This document shows, one piece after another, positions 8,763-16,657 of a DNA stretch of 64,000 nt. Source of the DNA: Novosphingobium terrae. GTDB taxonomy: Bacteria; Pseudomonadota; Alphaproteobacteria; Sphingomonadales; Sphingomonadaceae. A program made the translations under genes and the position numbers. The stretch is taken from the NCBI RefSeq assembly GCF_017163935.1, contig NZ_JABVZR010000001.1:2852001-2916000 (forward strand). Direction: 5' to 3'. The first letter of the stretch is position 1, and every line of letters starts with the position of its first letter. The notes beneath the pieces are model-generated. The model was not told where the DNA came from, searched no databases, and worked only from the letters and a program-made list of their open reading frames with translations.

Positions 8763-10019
8763 TTAAGCTGATGTTAGCTGTGACGCGCGATGCACGGCAT
8801 TCAGCGCCAGCCCCAGATAGAGCAGCGCCAGCGCCATGATCGCGCTATCCAGCCATCCGACCATCGAGGCAGCCCCCAGCAGCACCGCCAGCAGCGCACG
8901 GTCGCTGACCCATGCCGCACGTTCCGGCGGCATCAGGGCGGAGGCCAGACGCAGCAGGCCCAGCAGCATCACCGGCTCGAAAGCGCGATAGGCCAGCTCC
9001 TGCCCCATGCGCGGGCTTTCGTTCCACAGCAGCAGCAGCGCCAGCGTCAGATCCAGCACGCCGCCATAGACGCGCATCGGCGCCAGTCGCGGCCGCGCCA
9101 GACGCAGCGAGCGCCGCTCGACCCGCCCGAACAGTGACGCCGAAAGAAACAGCACCCAAGCCCCTGCCGCCAGCACGCAGCCCGTGGCGGTGAAGCCAAA
9201 CCACCCCGTCACCAGCGCCAGAGCACACAGCACCAGACCCGCGAGCGCCACCACCGTGCCGCCACTGCCCGCATGGAGCAGCGCCGGGCCCAGCAGCCGC
9301 ACCCCGCGCCGCGCGACCCGCCCGGAAAGGCCCTGAGCCCCGCCGTCATGGGTGTGCAGGCGGAACCAGCCCTCCTCCACGGCATGGGCCTGCTCATCGT
9401 TGCGGACCAGCTGCCAATGGCCGGGCTCCAGCGCCGAAGCGGGCAGCACGCGTTGACCCACGCCCGATTGCAGCGCCACGCGCTGAAGGATCGAGAAAGG
9501 ATCGGCATCGTCGGGCACGCCGGCCAGACGTTCGATCAGGCGGCCCGGCACGCGCAGCGCGCCGGCCGAGGCGTGGTTGATGTCCAGCCTTTCGAAACCG
9601 GCGGCGAGGCCGATCTCGATGGGCTGCGACAGCACGCAGGCCCCATCCTCGATCAGCGGCAGCATCAGTTCGGGCAGCACCAGCAGCCCCTCGGCAAAGG
9701 CGATCACATCGTCCGCCACCGAGACCAGACCCAGCATGCCGCGCACGCCGGGCACCGCATGAAACGAGGCCCCGGCATCCTCCGCCGCTTGGCGCAGCAC
9801 GGGCATCTCGGGCTCATGGGGATGGGTGGCGCAGATGATCCGCTCGCAGCCCAGCGCCAGGGCAAGGCCCAGCTGATGCCGCGCCAGCGAAAGCCCGCCC
9901 ACGCGCAGGGCGCCCACGGCCACAGGCGTGCTCTGGGTTGCTGCCGCAGCCGTGCCATGATCCGGCCCTGTCGGTTCAACCAATGATAGCAGGGCGATAC
10001 GCAGCCGGGCTCTCCGCAA
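8763..10019 (-). CDS. Membrane protein with possible nucleotidyltransferase-like N-terminal half
   Basis: About 418 residues. The first 250 are soluble; the stretch LARHQLGLALALGCERIICAT resembles the hairpin and helix of sugar-nucleotidyltransferase folds. I see no clear GxGTR-type loop, so the fold call is tentative. The second half has about five hydrophobic segments (GTVVALAGLVLCALALVTGW, a second close by, and three near the C-terminus). This layout recalls nucleotidyltransferase/CDP-alcohol transferase fusions, but the DG-x2-AR motif of CDP-alcohol transferases is absent. No ATG exists between 10274 and the conserved region; TTG 10019 is a guess. It lies between the Hpt-like and helical genes. 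Confidence 0.6.
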   Translation of the reverse strand: MRRARLRIALLSLVEPTGPDHGTAAAATQSTPVAVGALRVGGLSLARHQLGLALALGCERIICATHPHEPEMPVLRQAAEDAGASFHAVPGVRGMLGLVSVADDVIAFAEGLLVLPELMLPLIEDGACVLSQPIEIGLAAGFERLDINHASAGALRVPGRLIERLAGVPDDADPFSILQRVALQSGVGQRVLPASALEPGHWQLVRNDEQAHAVEEGWFRLHTHDGGAQGLSGRVARRGVRLLGPALLHAGSGGTVVALAGLVLCALALVTGWFGFTATGCVLAAGAWVLFLSASLFGRVERRSLRLARPRLAPMRVYGGVLDLTLALLLLWNESPRMGQELAYRAFEPVMLLGLLRLASALMPPERAAWVSDRALLAVLLGAASMVGWLDSAIMALALLYLGLALNAVHRASQLTSA

Positions 10020-10117
10020 AAACGTCCCGGAAGGAGGGATCAGGGGTGTGTAAAGGAGGGCGGGCTGACTGCCAAGGAAGATTGGCAGCCAGATTGCCGA
10101 ACGGCCCTCAAACCCGA

Positions 10118-10420
10118 TCAGGCTTCGGCGAAATCCTGCGCGAAGGCCTGCAATTTGCGGATCACCACCGGCTCGCCCGGGGCGGCATGCAGCGCTTCCT
10201 CGGCCAGGGAGATCAGCGGCCAGGCCTGAAAGCTGGAACCAAGCCCGCGCAGACGCAGCGCGGCGATTTCCCAATTGGCATCGCAGCGGGCGCGGCGCAG
10301 CAGGTCGATCTGGCGAGTCAGACTGTCCAGAAACGCGCTGCGCAATTCCAGAAACAGCGCCTGATCGTCGCCAGCGGCAGCGGCGATGGTCGCGTCGAGT
10401 GCTCCAGCTTCATAGGCCAT
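10118..10420 (-). CDS. Hpt-fold-like small protein without the Hpt histidine
   Basis: A 100-residue helical protein. Residues 53-79 align with the Hpt signature (A-H-x-L-K-G followed by a hydrophobic helix), but the histidine position is Leu55 and the lysine is Arg58 (sequence AALRLRGLGSSF). It is therefore either a degenerate Hpt domain or a look-alike helical bundle. It is the first gene of the minus-strand cluster ending with the histidine-kinase-like protein and is divergent from the coiled-coil gene, 69 bases between starts. Confidence 0.6.
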   Translation of the reverse strand: MAYEAGALDATIAAAAGDDQALFLELRSAFLDSLTRQIDLLRRARCDANWEIAALRLRGLGSSFQAWPLISLAEEALHAAPGEPVVIRKLQAFAQDFAEA

Positions 10421-10489
10421 AAGGGGGAAACATACAGGGGTAAGATGAAGAGCAGTTTAACGGCGCCTCTTTCGTGCTATCGTCCCACA

Positions 10490-12919
10490 ATGGCATCGAG
10501 ACAGGACAACGCAGCCGCTGCGGCGGAAGGCGGGGCAGCTTTGGGGGATCAGCTCGGCACGGAGGAGAGCCCGGCGCGTGAAACCGCGCATCTCTCAGCG
10601 CTGAGCGATGATGCTTTCGATATGCCCGCCCCGGCCGCAAGCTGGCAGGATGAGGTGGAGCAGAGCGATTCGCCTGTCCCCCCTCGCCGCCCGGTGCTGC
10701 CGATTCTGGCGCTGGTGCTGCTGGCAGTCTGGACCGGTGCCTTTGTCTGGATCAACCGGGGCGAGGCCAATCTGCTGCCGGCCACCACGGTGATGCTGAT
10801 CGCCCTGTGGAGCGGCCCTGCCGTGCTGCTGGCGATGCTGGCCTATGCCTTGCAGATGGGCGGCACACGCTCGGCCCTGCGCATGGGCGATGCGGCGCGG
10901 ACCTTGCGCAGCGAATCCCTGGCGCTGGAAGAGCGGCTCGCCGCCATGAACCGCGAGCTGAGCCTGGCGCGCGATTTTATCGCCGCCCAGTCACGCGATC
11001 TCGATTCGCTCGGCCGCCAGACGGTGGAGCGCCTGACCCAGCATGGCGATCATCTGGCCGGTCTGGTGCGCGACAATGCCGCGGGGCTGGAGGTGATCAA
11101 CACCGTCAGCGACGCCGCCATGGGCAATATGGAACGCCTGCGCGAGCATCTGCCGGTGATCAGCAATTCCACCAAGGATCTGGCAAACAACATCGCCAAC
11201 ACCGGGCGGGTGGCTCAGGCCCATCTGCAGGACATGATCTATGGCCTCAACCGCCTGAATGATTTCGGCGCCGCCAGCGAGCGGCAGGTGCTGAGTCTGC
11301 GCGAGGGCGTCGAGCAGACCATGGCCGAGCTGGACGGGCGCGTCAGCCAGCTTCTGGGATCGATCGACGACCAGTTCGAGGCGCTGGACAAGCGCTCGCA
11401 AGGCTTCGCCATGGATCTGGAGAAGCATGAGGAAGAGGCGCGCGACACGCTGCGCCGCCGTTCCACCGCGCTGAATGAGGAAATCGCCGCAACCCGTGTG
11501 CAATTGGACAATGAGGAGGCCGAAAGCCTGACCTCGCTGCGGGCGCGTCTGTCCGGCTTGCGCGATGAAACCTCCACGGTGGCGCGTGCCTTGCGTGAGA
11601 GCGAGGCCAGCGCCTTGACCGAATGGCAGGGCGTGATCGAGCGCATCGAGGGCCAGCTGCGCGATATGGACGGCCAGATCGAGAAGCGTACGCGCGACCA
11701 GATGACTCAGGCGCAGGCGCTGGGCGAGACCGCCCGCGTCGCCACCGCGCGCTACGAGGCGCTGGATGCCCGCCTGACAGTGATCGGCGAAGGCAGCCGC
11801 GCCTCGATGGACACGATGAGCGAGCGCATGGATGCCATGGAGCGCCGCCTTGTCGAGGCCGACAGCAGTGTCGCCGCCTTGACCGAGGCCAGCGTGCGCC
11901 TGCTGGAGCTGATCCAGGCCAGTGCGCGCTATACGTCGCAAGAACTGCCGGCCTCGCTGGGGCAGAGCGAATCGCGTCTGGCCGATTACGGGGGCCGCGT
12001 GGCCGCGCTTACCGAAAACATGGCCAAGGCCCGCGCTTCGGGCGAGGCGCTGGCCGAGCATGTCACCAGCGCCGAAGCCCGCATCGCGAATGCCACCCAT
12101 GCGCTGGGCACGCTGCATGATGGGCTGGATGACCGCGTGGCCGCCCATGGCGAGGCTCTGGCCGCCTTGCGGGCCGCTCTGGTGGTGATGGACCGCGACA
12201 GCGAGAAGCTGGCCGCTCGCGCTCAGGGTGAACTGGCGACCGCCATCAAGGCCCTGGGTGAGGCTGCGCGTCAGGCCGTGACCGCCATCGAGGAGGAAGG
12301 CGCCGAGCGTGTCGCCACGCTGGCCAGCAAGCTGGGTGCTGACAGCGCCGCCTCCATCGAGCGCGCCATGCGCAACCAGAGCGCCGAAATCGCCGGTCAG
12401 CTGGAGCAATCCGCCGCCCATGCCGCAGGCCTCGCCAAGGAGGCTGCGGTGCAGCTGAAGGTGCAGATGGGTCAGGTCGATGAGCTGGCAGGCCGGCTGG
12501 AGCGCCGTGTCAGCGATGCCCGCGCCCGCGCCGAGGAGCAGGTGGACAATGATTTCGCCCGCCGCGTGGCTTCGATCACCGAGACGCTGAACTCCAGCGC
12601 CATCGATATCGCCAAGGCACTGGACACCGAAATCGGCGAGACGGCATGGGCCGCCTATCTGCGCGGCGAGCGTGGCATCTTCACCCGCCGCGCCGTGCGC
12701 CTGCTCGACAATGCCGAGGCCAAATCGGTGTTGTCGACCTATGAGAACGACCCGCATTTTGCGGTCGAGGTCAACCGCTACATCCATGATTTCGAGGGGC
12801 TGCTGCGCCAGTTGCTGTCCACGCGTGATGGTCATGCGCTGGGCGTGACGCTGCTGTCCTCGGATGTGGGCAAGCTCTATGTGGCGCTGGCTCAGGCGAT
12901 CGAGCGCCTGCGGAATTAA
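10490..12919 (+). CDS. Large membrane-anchored coiled-coil protein
   Basis: 809 residues. An acidic, Ala-rich N-terminal tail (1-65) is followed by two membrane helices (about 68-88 and 98-122), then roughly 600 residues of heptad-rich coiled coil (about 130-730), and a conserved-looking globular end (ETAWAAYLRGERGIFTRRAV to LAQAIERLRN). It is often loosely labelled ATPase, but I see no Walker motif. ATG 10490 is preferred over ATG 10445 because the 15 extra codons include TTA, a codon nearly absent from this genome. It is divergent from the degenerate-kinase cluster and could be a structural or polarity factor; function unknown. Confidence 0.8.
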   Translation: MASRQDNAAAAAEGGAALGDQLGTEESPARETAHLSALSDDAFDMPAPAASWQDEVEQSDSPVPPRRPVLPILALVLLAVWTGAFVWINRGEANLLPATTVMLIALWSGPAVLLAMLAYALQMGGTRSALRMGDAARTLRSESLALEERLAAMNRELSLARDFIAAQSRDLDSLGRQTVERLTQHGDHLAGLVRDNAAGLEVINTVSDAAMGNMERLREHLPVISNSTKDLANNIANTGRVAQAHLQDMIYGLNRLNDFGAASERQVLSLREGVEQTMAELDGRVSQLLGSIDDQFEALDKRSQGFAMDLEKHEEEARDTLRRRSTALNEEIAATRVQLDNEEAESLTSLRARLSGLRDETSTVARALRESEASALTEWQGVIERIEGQLRDMDGQIEKRTRDQMTQAQALGETARVATARYEALDARLTVIGEGSRASMDTMSERMDAMERRLVEADSSVAALTEASVRLLELIQASARYTSQELPASLGQSESRLADYGGRVAALTENMAKARASGEALAEHVTSAEARIANATHALGTLHDGLDDRVAAHGEALAALRAALVVMDRDSEKLAARAQGELATAIKALGEAARQAVTAIEEEGAERVATLASKLGADSAASIERAMRNQSAEIAGQLEQSAAHAAGLAKEAAVQLKVQMGQVDELAGRLERRVSDARARAEEQVDNDFARRVASITETLNSSAIDIAKALDTEIGETAWAAYLRGERGIFTRRAVRLLDNAEAKSVLSTYENDPHFAVEVNRYIHDFEGLLRQLLSTRDGHALGVTLLSSDVGKLYVALAQAIERLRN

Positions 12920-12934
12920 CGGCTGAGAGACTGA

Positions 12935-12955
12935 GGCGGCGTTCACCACGCCGCC
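12935..12955 (+). terminator. Hairpin downstream of the coiled-coil gene
   Basis: Perfect arms GGCGGCGT and ACGCCGCC around TTCAC, 15 bases past the stop codon. No T-run follows, so it may be an attenuated or factor-assisted terminator. Confidence 0.45.
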
Positions 12956-13039
12956 CGGTGCTGTCGGCGAAGCACGGCGTGTAATAAGCCAAACCGGGCA
13001 AAGCGCAGGGATTGGCGCGCAACCGGATTGCTCTTCAGT

Positions 13040-13072
13040 GAAAAGAGGCCGCTCGAAGCATCGCTTCGGCCT
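13040..13072 (-). terminator. Terminator at the end of the nuo-birA-coaX-rnj-DUF1467 operon
   Basis: Read on the minus strand: AGGCCGAAGC, loop, GCTTCGAGCGGCCT, then CTTTTC. The stem has a three-base bulge. It sits 27 bases after the DUF1467 stop, at the end of the 18-kb minus-strand run. Confidence 0.6.
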
Positions 13073-13098
13073 GCCCTGCCTCCCCCTATATCGGAGGC

Positions 13099-13389
13099 TT
13101 AGTAACCAGCGCCTTTCAGCGAGGCTGGCGGATGGATCACGCTGACATCGTCAATCGTGACCCATCCATAGTGCAGATTGGCATAGAACAGGCCGAACAC
13201 CACCGCCGAGAGCAGCGTGGCCCGCAGAGCCACCCGCTTGGGGCGGAAGTTGGCGGGGGCGCTGGTCGCCTGCCCCTTCACCAGCTCCTCGCCCTGTTCC
13301 TCATGCGTGCGGATGCCGAAAGGCATCACCAGAAACGCCGACATCACCCAGAACAGCAGGTAAATCGCAAGAATCGACGTCCAGCGCAT
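13099..13389 (-). CDS. DUF1467 family small membrane protein
   Basis: 96 residues with two membrane helices: residues 4-24 (TSILAIYLLFWVMSAFLVMPF) and a central one (ATLLSAVVFGLFYANLHYGW). The pattern PFGIRTHEEQGEELVKGQATSAP is typical of DUF1467, found beside RNase J and complex I genes in alphaproteobacteria. Function unknown. The start lies six bases after the rnj stop, so it is the last gene of the operon. Confidence 0.85.
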   Translation of the reverse strand: MRWTSILAIYLLFWVMSAFLVMPFGIRTHEEQGEELVKGQATSAPANFRPKRVALRATLLSAVVFGLFYANLHYGWVTIDDVSVIHPPASLKGAGY

Positions 13390-13395
13390 GGCAGA

Positions 13396-15045
13396 TCAAC
13401 CCTCCAGCAGCATCACCTTGACCTGAGGCTTCTTGCCGCACCAGCGCAGCGCGGCACGGCGCGCGGCCAGACGGGCTGCCTCGGTGATGGCATCGCGATC
13501 TCGGGCATCGCCGCCCTTCAGCTTGCTGATGGCCTTCACCACATCGCCGATGGCTTCCTCAACGAACTGGTCGTAATCCTCGACCAGCGGCAGGCCGATG
13601 CCTTCCACGCGGACGCGCCCGCTCTTGGCGCCAATCTGCCCGGCCAGCGCCACCACCACGATGCCCGCATGCGCCAGACGGCGGCGCATCACCACCGCCT
13701 CGCCGTCAGCAGGCCCGATGATGTCACCATCCAGCACCAGACGGCCATGGCGCACTTCGTCAAATTTGCCCGGCTTGCCCGGCGCCAGACGCACCAGATC
13801 GCCGTTCACCTGATTGACGATATGCTTGATGCCCTTGGCTTTGCCGACGCGGCCCTGCTCGCGCATATGGCGCACCTCGCCATGCACGGGCACCAGAATT
13901 TCGGGGCGCAGCCAGCCATAGAGCGCTTCCAGCTCGGGGCGCCCGGGGTGGCCGGAGACATGGATCAGGCACTGGCGATCGGTGACGATGGAGATACCCT
14001 TGGCCGCCAGCTGGTTCTGGATCTTGCCGATGGGGATCTCATTGCCGGGGATCTGGCGGCTGGAGAACAGCACCACATCGCCCTTGTCCAGCTTGATCGG
14101 GTGATTGTCGTCGGCGATGCGGGCCAAGGCCGCACGCGGCTCGCCCTGACCGCCAGTGGCGACGATCAGCACCTCACCGCGCGGCAAGTCCATGGCGTGA
14201 TCGGCATCGATCAGATCGGGCAGATCATTGAGGTAACCGCAGGCCTTGGCGCTGGCGATGATCCGGTCCAGCGAGCGGCCCGAGGCGCAGAGCTGGCGAT
14301 TGGTGGCCTTGGCCACCTTGCCCAGTGTCTTCAAACGCGCCACGTTGGAGGCGAAGGTGGTCACCACCACACGCTTGCCCTTGTGGCGGGCCACTTCCTC
14401 CATCAGCCCGCGCGCCACCTCGCCCTCGCTGCCCGAAGGTTCGGGGTTGAAGACATTGGTGCTGTCGCAGACCACCGCCAGCACGCCCTCGTCGCCAATG
14501 GCGGTAAGCTGCTCGGGGGTGGCGGGCTGGCCGATCAGCGGCTCCTTGTCGAGCTTCCAGTCGCCGGTGTGGAAAATCTTGCCATAGGGCGTGTCGATCA
14601 GCAGGGCATTGCCCTCGGCAATCGAGTGCGCCAACGGCACATAGCGGATGCCGAAAGGCCCCAGCGCGAAACGGTCGAGGTGATCGATCACGATCAGCTC
14701 GACCGTATCGGTCAGCCCGGCCTCGTCCAGCTTGGCGGCGACCAGCTTGGCGGTGAAGGGCGTCGCATAGAGCGGCACACCCAGATCCGCGGCGAAATAG
14801 GGCACCGCGCCGATATGATCCTCATGCGCATGCGTCAGCACCACGCCGAGCAGATCCTTGCGGCGCTCCTCGATGAAATCCAGATCGGCGAAGACCAGAT
14901 CGATGCCCGGATATTCATTGCCGCTGAAGGTCATCCCCAGATCGACCATCAGCCATTTGCCGTCGCACCCATAGAGGTTGACGTTCATGCCGATTTCGCC
15001 GGATCCCCCCAGCGCGCAAAATAGCAGTTCGTCACCCGGTTTCAG
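13396..15045 (-). CDS. rnj: Ribonuclease J, probable CTG start
   Basis: A metallo-beta-lactamase/beta-CASP ribonuclease with 5'-exonuclease and endonuclease activity in mRNA decay and rRNA maturation. The zinc motif is LTHAHEDHIG; further metal ligands are in HTGDWKLD and in the C-terminal HVSGHPGRPE segment. The first ATG (14988) would remove the beta-strand ELLFCALGGSGEIG that all RNase J proteins carry. In frame upstream there is no ATG, GTG or TTG, but CTG 15045 follows AAAGGA with a seven-base spacer and gives a normal N-terminus (LKPGDELLF...). From CTG the protein is 549 residues. It lies 62 bases after coaX. Confidence 0.9.
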   Translation of the reverse strand: MKPGDELLFCALGGSGEIGMNVNLYGCDGKWLMVDLGMTFSGNEYPGIDLVFADLDFIEERRKDLLGVVLTHAHEDHIGAVPYFAADLGVPLYATPFTAKLVAAKLDEAGLTDTVELIVIDHLDRFALGPFGIRYVPLAHSIAEGNALLIDTPYGKIFHTGDWKLDKEPLIGQPATPEQLTAIGDEGVLAVVCDSTNVFNPEPSGSEGEVARGLMEEVARHKGKRVVVTTFASNVARLKTLGKVAKATNRQLCASGRSLDRIIASAKACGYLNDLPDLIDADHAMDLPRGEVLIVATGGQGEPRAALARIADDNHPIKLDKGDVVLFSSRQIPGNEIPIGKIQNQLAAKGISIVTDRQCLIHVSGHPGRPELEALYGWLRPEILVPVHGEVRHMREQGRVGKAKGIKHIVNQVNGDLVRLAPGKPGKFDEVRHGRLVLDGDIIGPADGEAVVMRRRLAHAGIVVVALAGQIGAKSGRVRVEGIGLPLVEDYDQFVEEAIGDVVKAISKLKGGDARDRDAITEAARLAARRAALRWCGKKPQVKVMLLEG

Positions 15046-15107
15046 CGTTCTGTCCTTTCAAGCCGCGCATCATATCATGGAGGCGCCTGCCTCTGCGCGT
15101 AATATAT

Positions 15108-15887
15108 TTAACGTGTGGCGGCTCGCTGGGCCAGAAGCGCCAGCCCGTCAAGCGTAAGGTCCGGGTCAACCGCGTCGAACAGCCCCGGATGGCCGTTGAA
15201 CAACACCGCCAAACCGCCTGTCGCCACCACCTTGGCGGGGCGGCCGATCTGGTGGCGCATGCGGGTGATCAGCCCCTCCATCATCGAGACATAGCCCCAA
15301 TAGATGCCGATCAGCATCTGATCCTCGGTGTTGGTGCCGATCACATTGTCCGTCGCGGGGTGAGCGATGGCGATGCGTGGCAGCTTGGCGGTGTTGCCCA
15401 CCAGCGCGTCCAGCGACAGGTTGAGCCCCGGCGCGATAATCCCGCCCTTATAGGCCCCGTTGAAATCCACCGCATCAATGGTGGTGGCCGTGCCGAAATC
15501 GACGATGATCAGATCGCCGGGATATTTGGCATGCGCGCCAATGGCATTGACGGCGCGATCCGCACCCAGCGACTTGGGCTGGTCGACATCGATATCGATC
15601 CCGTAGCTGGCGGCCCCCTGCCCGGCGATCAGCGGCTCGACATTGAAATATTTGGTGCAGAGCACCTCCAGATTGTGAAGCGCGCGCGGCACCACGGTGG
15701 AGATGATGATGGTTTCCACCACGGCGCGCATATGCCCTTCGATCGAGAGCAGCTGCATCAGCCAGACGGCATATTCGTCAGCGGTGCGGCGCGGATCGGT
15801 GGCGATGCGCCAGCGCGCCTTGATCGTCAGCCCGTCGAACAGGGCGAAGACGACATTGGTGTTGCCGACATCGACGGCGAGCAGCAT
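15108..15887 (-). CDS. coaX: Type III pantothenate kinase
   Basis: 259 residues; phosphorylates pantothenate in the first step of coenzyme A synthesis. CoaX motifs are clear: [17 protein letters not shown] at the N-terminus (phosphate 1 loop), the GADRAVNA segment, and [14 protein letters not shown] (phosphate 2). The ACSKT-fold length is normal. It lies 48 bases after birA in the nuo operon tail. The birA-coaX-rnj order is widespread in alphaproteobacteria. Confidence 0.95.
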   Translation of the reverse strand: MLLAVDVGNTNVVFALFDGLTIKARWRIATDPRRTADEYAVWLMQLLSIEGHMRAVVETIIISTVVPRALHNLEVLCTKYFNVEPLIAGQGAASYGIDIDVDQPKSLGADRAVNAIGAHAKYPGDLIIVDFGTATTIDAVDFNGAYKGGIIAPGLNLSLDALVGNTAKLPRIAIAHPATDNVIGTNTEDQMLIGIYWGYVSMMEGLITRMRHQIGRPAKVVATGGLAVLFNGHPGLFDAVDPDLTLDGLALLAQRAATR

Positions 15888-15935
15888 GGCAATCCCCTCA
15901 AGCGATTGTGTCGACTGGTTTTGTGTTACCCCAAG

Positions 15936-16646
15936 TCAGGCGAGGTTGATATCGCCCGCATGGATCATGCGCGTGGTGCCGTCTGCCAGCGAGAGACGCA
16001 AGGCCCCTTGCTCATCGAGCCCGGCAAAAAACCCATGCAGCGTGCTGCCCGAGGGTTCTGACACGGACAATGGCGTGCCAACAGGATGCGCCGCTGCCTG
16101 CCAGCGGCTGATCAGCGGGCCGAGGCCATAGCTGCGCCACAGCGCCACTTGCGCGGCAAAGGCGGAGGTCAGCCTTTCGGCAAAGGCATCGACATCGGGC
16201 GCGGGCACCAGATCGGCCAGAGCGCAGGTGGCGCGATCCGGCAGGCTGGGCGACTGCGCCAGATTGACGCCGATGCCGACAACCACAGCATCGCCGATCC
16301 GCTCCAGCAGGATACCGGCCAGCTTGGCGCCATCGACCAGCAGATCGTTGGGCCATTTCAGCATGGCACGATGGGGGGCCGGAACATAGGGCGCGACAGC
16401 CTCATGCACCGCCAGACCGGCAACCAGCGCCAGCGAGCCGGCATGGGCATCGGTCTGAGTCAGACGCACCACGCCCGAGCCCATGAAATTGCCCGCGCCA
16501 TCGTTCCAGATGCGCCCCAAACGACCTCGCCCGGCGTTTTGGCGCCGGGCGACAAGCCAGAAACCGTCGCCCAGCGGCTCGCCCGCCGCCAACCTTGCAA
16601 GAAGGTCGGCGTTGGTCGAGCCGGTGACGGCAACGGTTTCGATCAA
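15936..16646 (-). CDS. birA: Biotin--[acetyl-CoA-carboxylase] ligase
   Basis: 236 residues; attaches biotin to the biotin carboxyl carrier protein through biotinyl-5'-AMP. Diagnostic motifs are GSTNADLLARL, the GRGRLGRIW biotinyl-AMP loop, KWPNDLLVDGAKLAGIL and GIGVNL. There is no N-terminal helix-turn-helix, so it is the monofunctional class without repressor activity. The start codon is TTG 16646, the only in-frame candidate; the upstream nuoN stop is 11 bases away, so translation may be coupled. Confidence 0.93.
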   Translation of the reverse strand: MIETVAVTGSTNADLLARLAAGEPLGDGFWLVARRQNAGRGRLGRIWNDGAGNFMGSGVVRLTQTDAHAGSLALVAGLAVHEAVAPYVPAPHRAMLKWPNDLLVDGAKLAGILLERIGDAVVVGIGVNLAQSPSLPDRATCALADLVPAPDVDAFAERLTSAFAAQVALWRSYGLGPLISRWQAAAHPVGTPLSVSEPSGSTLHGFFAGLDEQGALRLSLADGTTRMIHAGDINLA

Positions 16647-16657
16647 AAGATCGGGTC

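Noticed and set aside
13132..15024. A 630-codon plus-strand open frame opposite rnj
   Set aside because: Antisense shadow of RNase J, with no recognisable domain.
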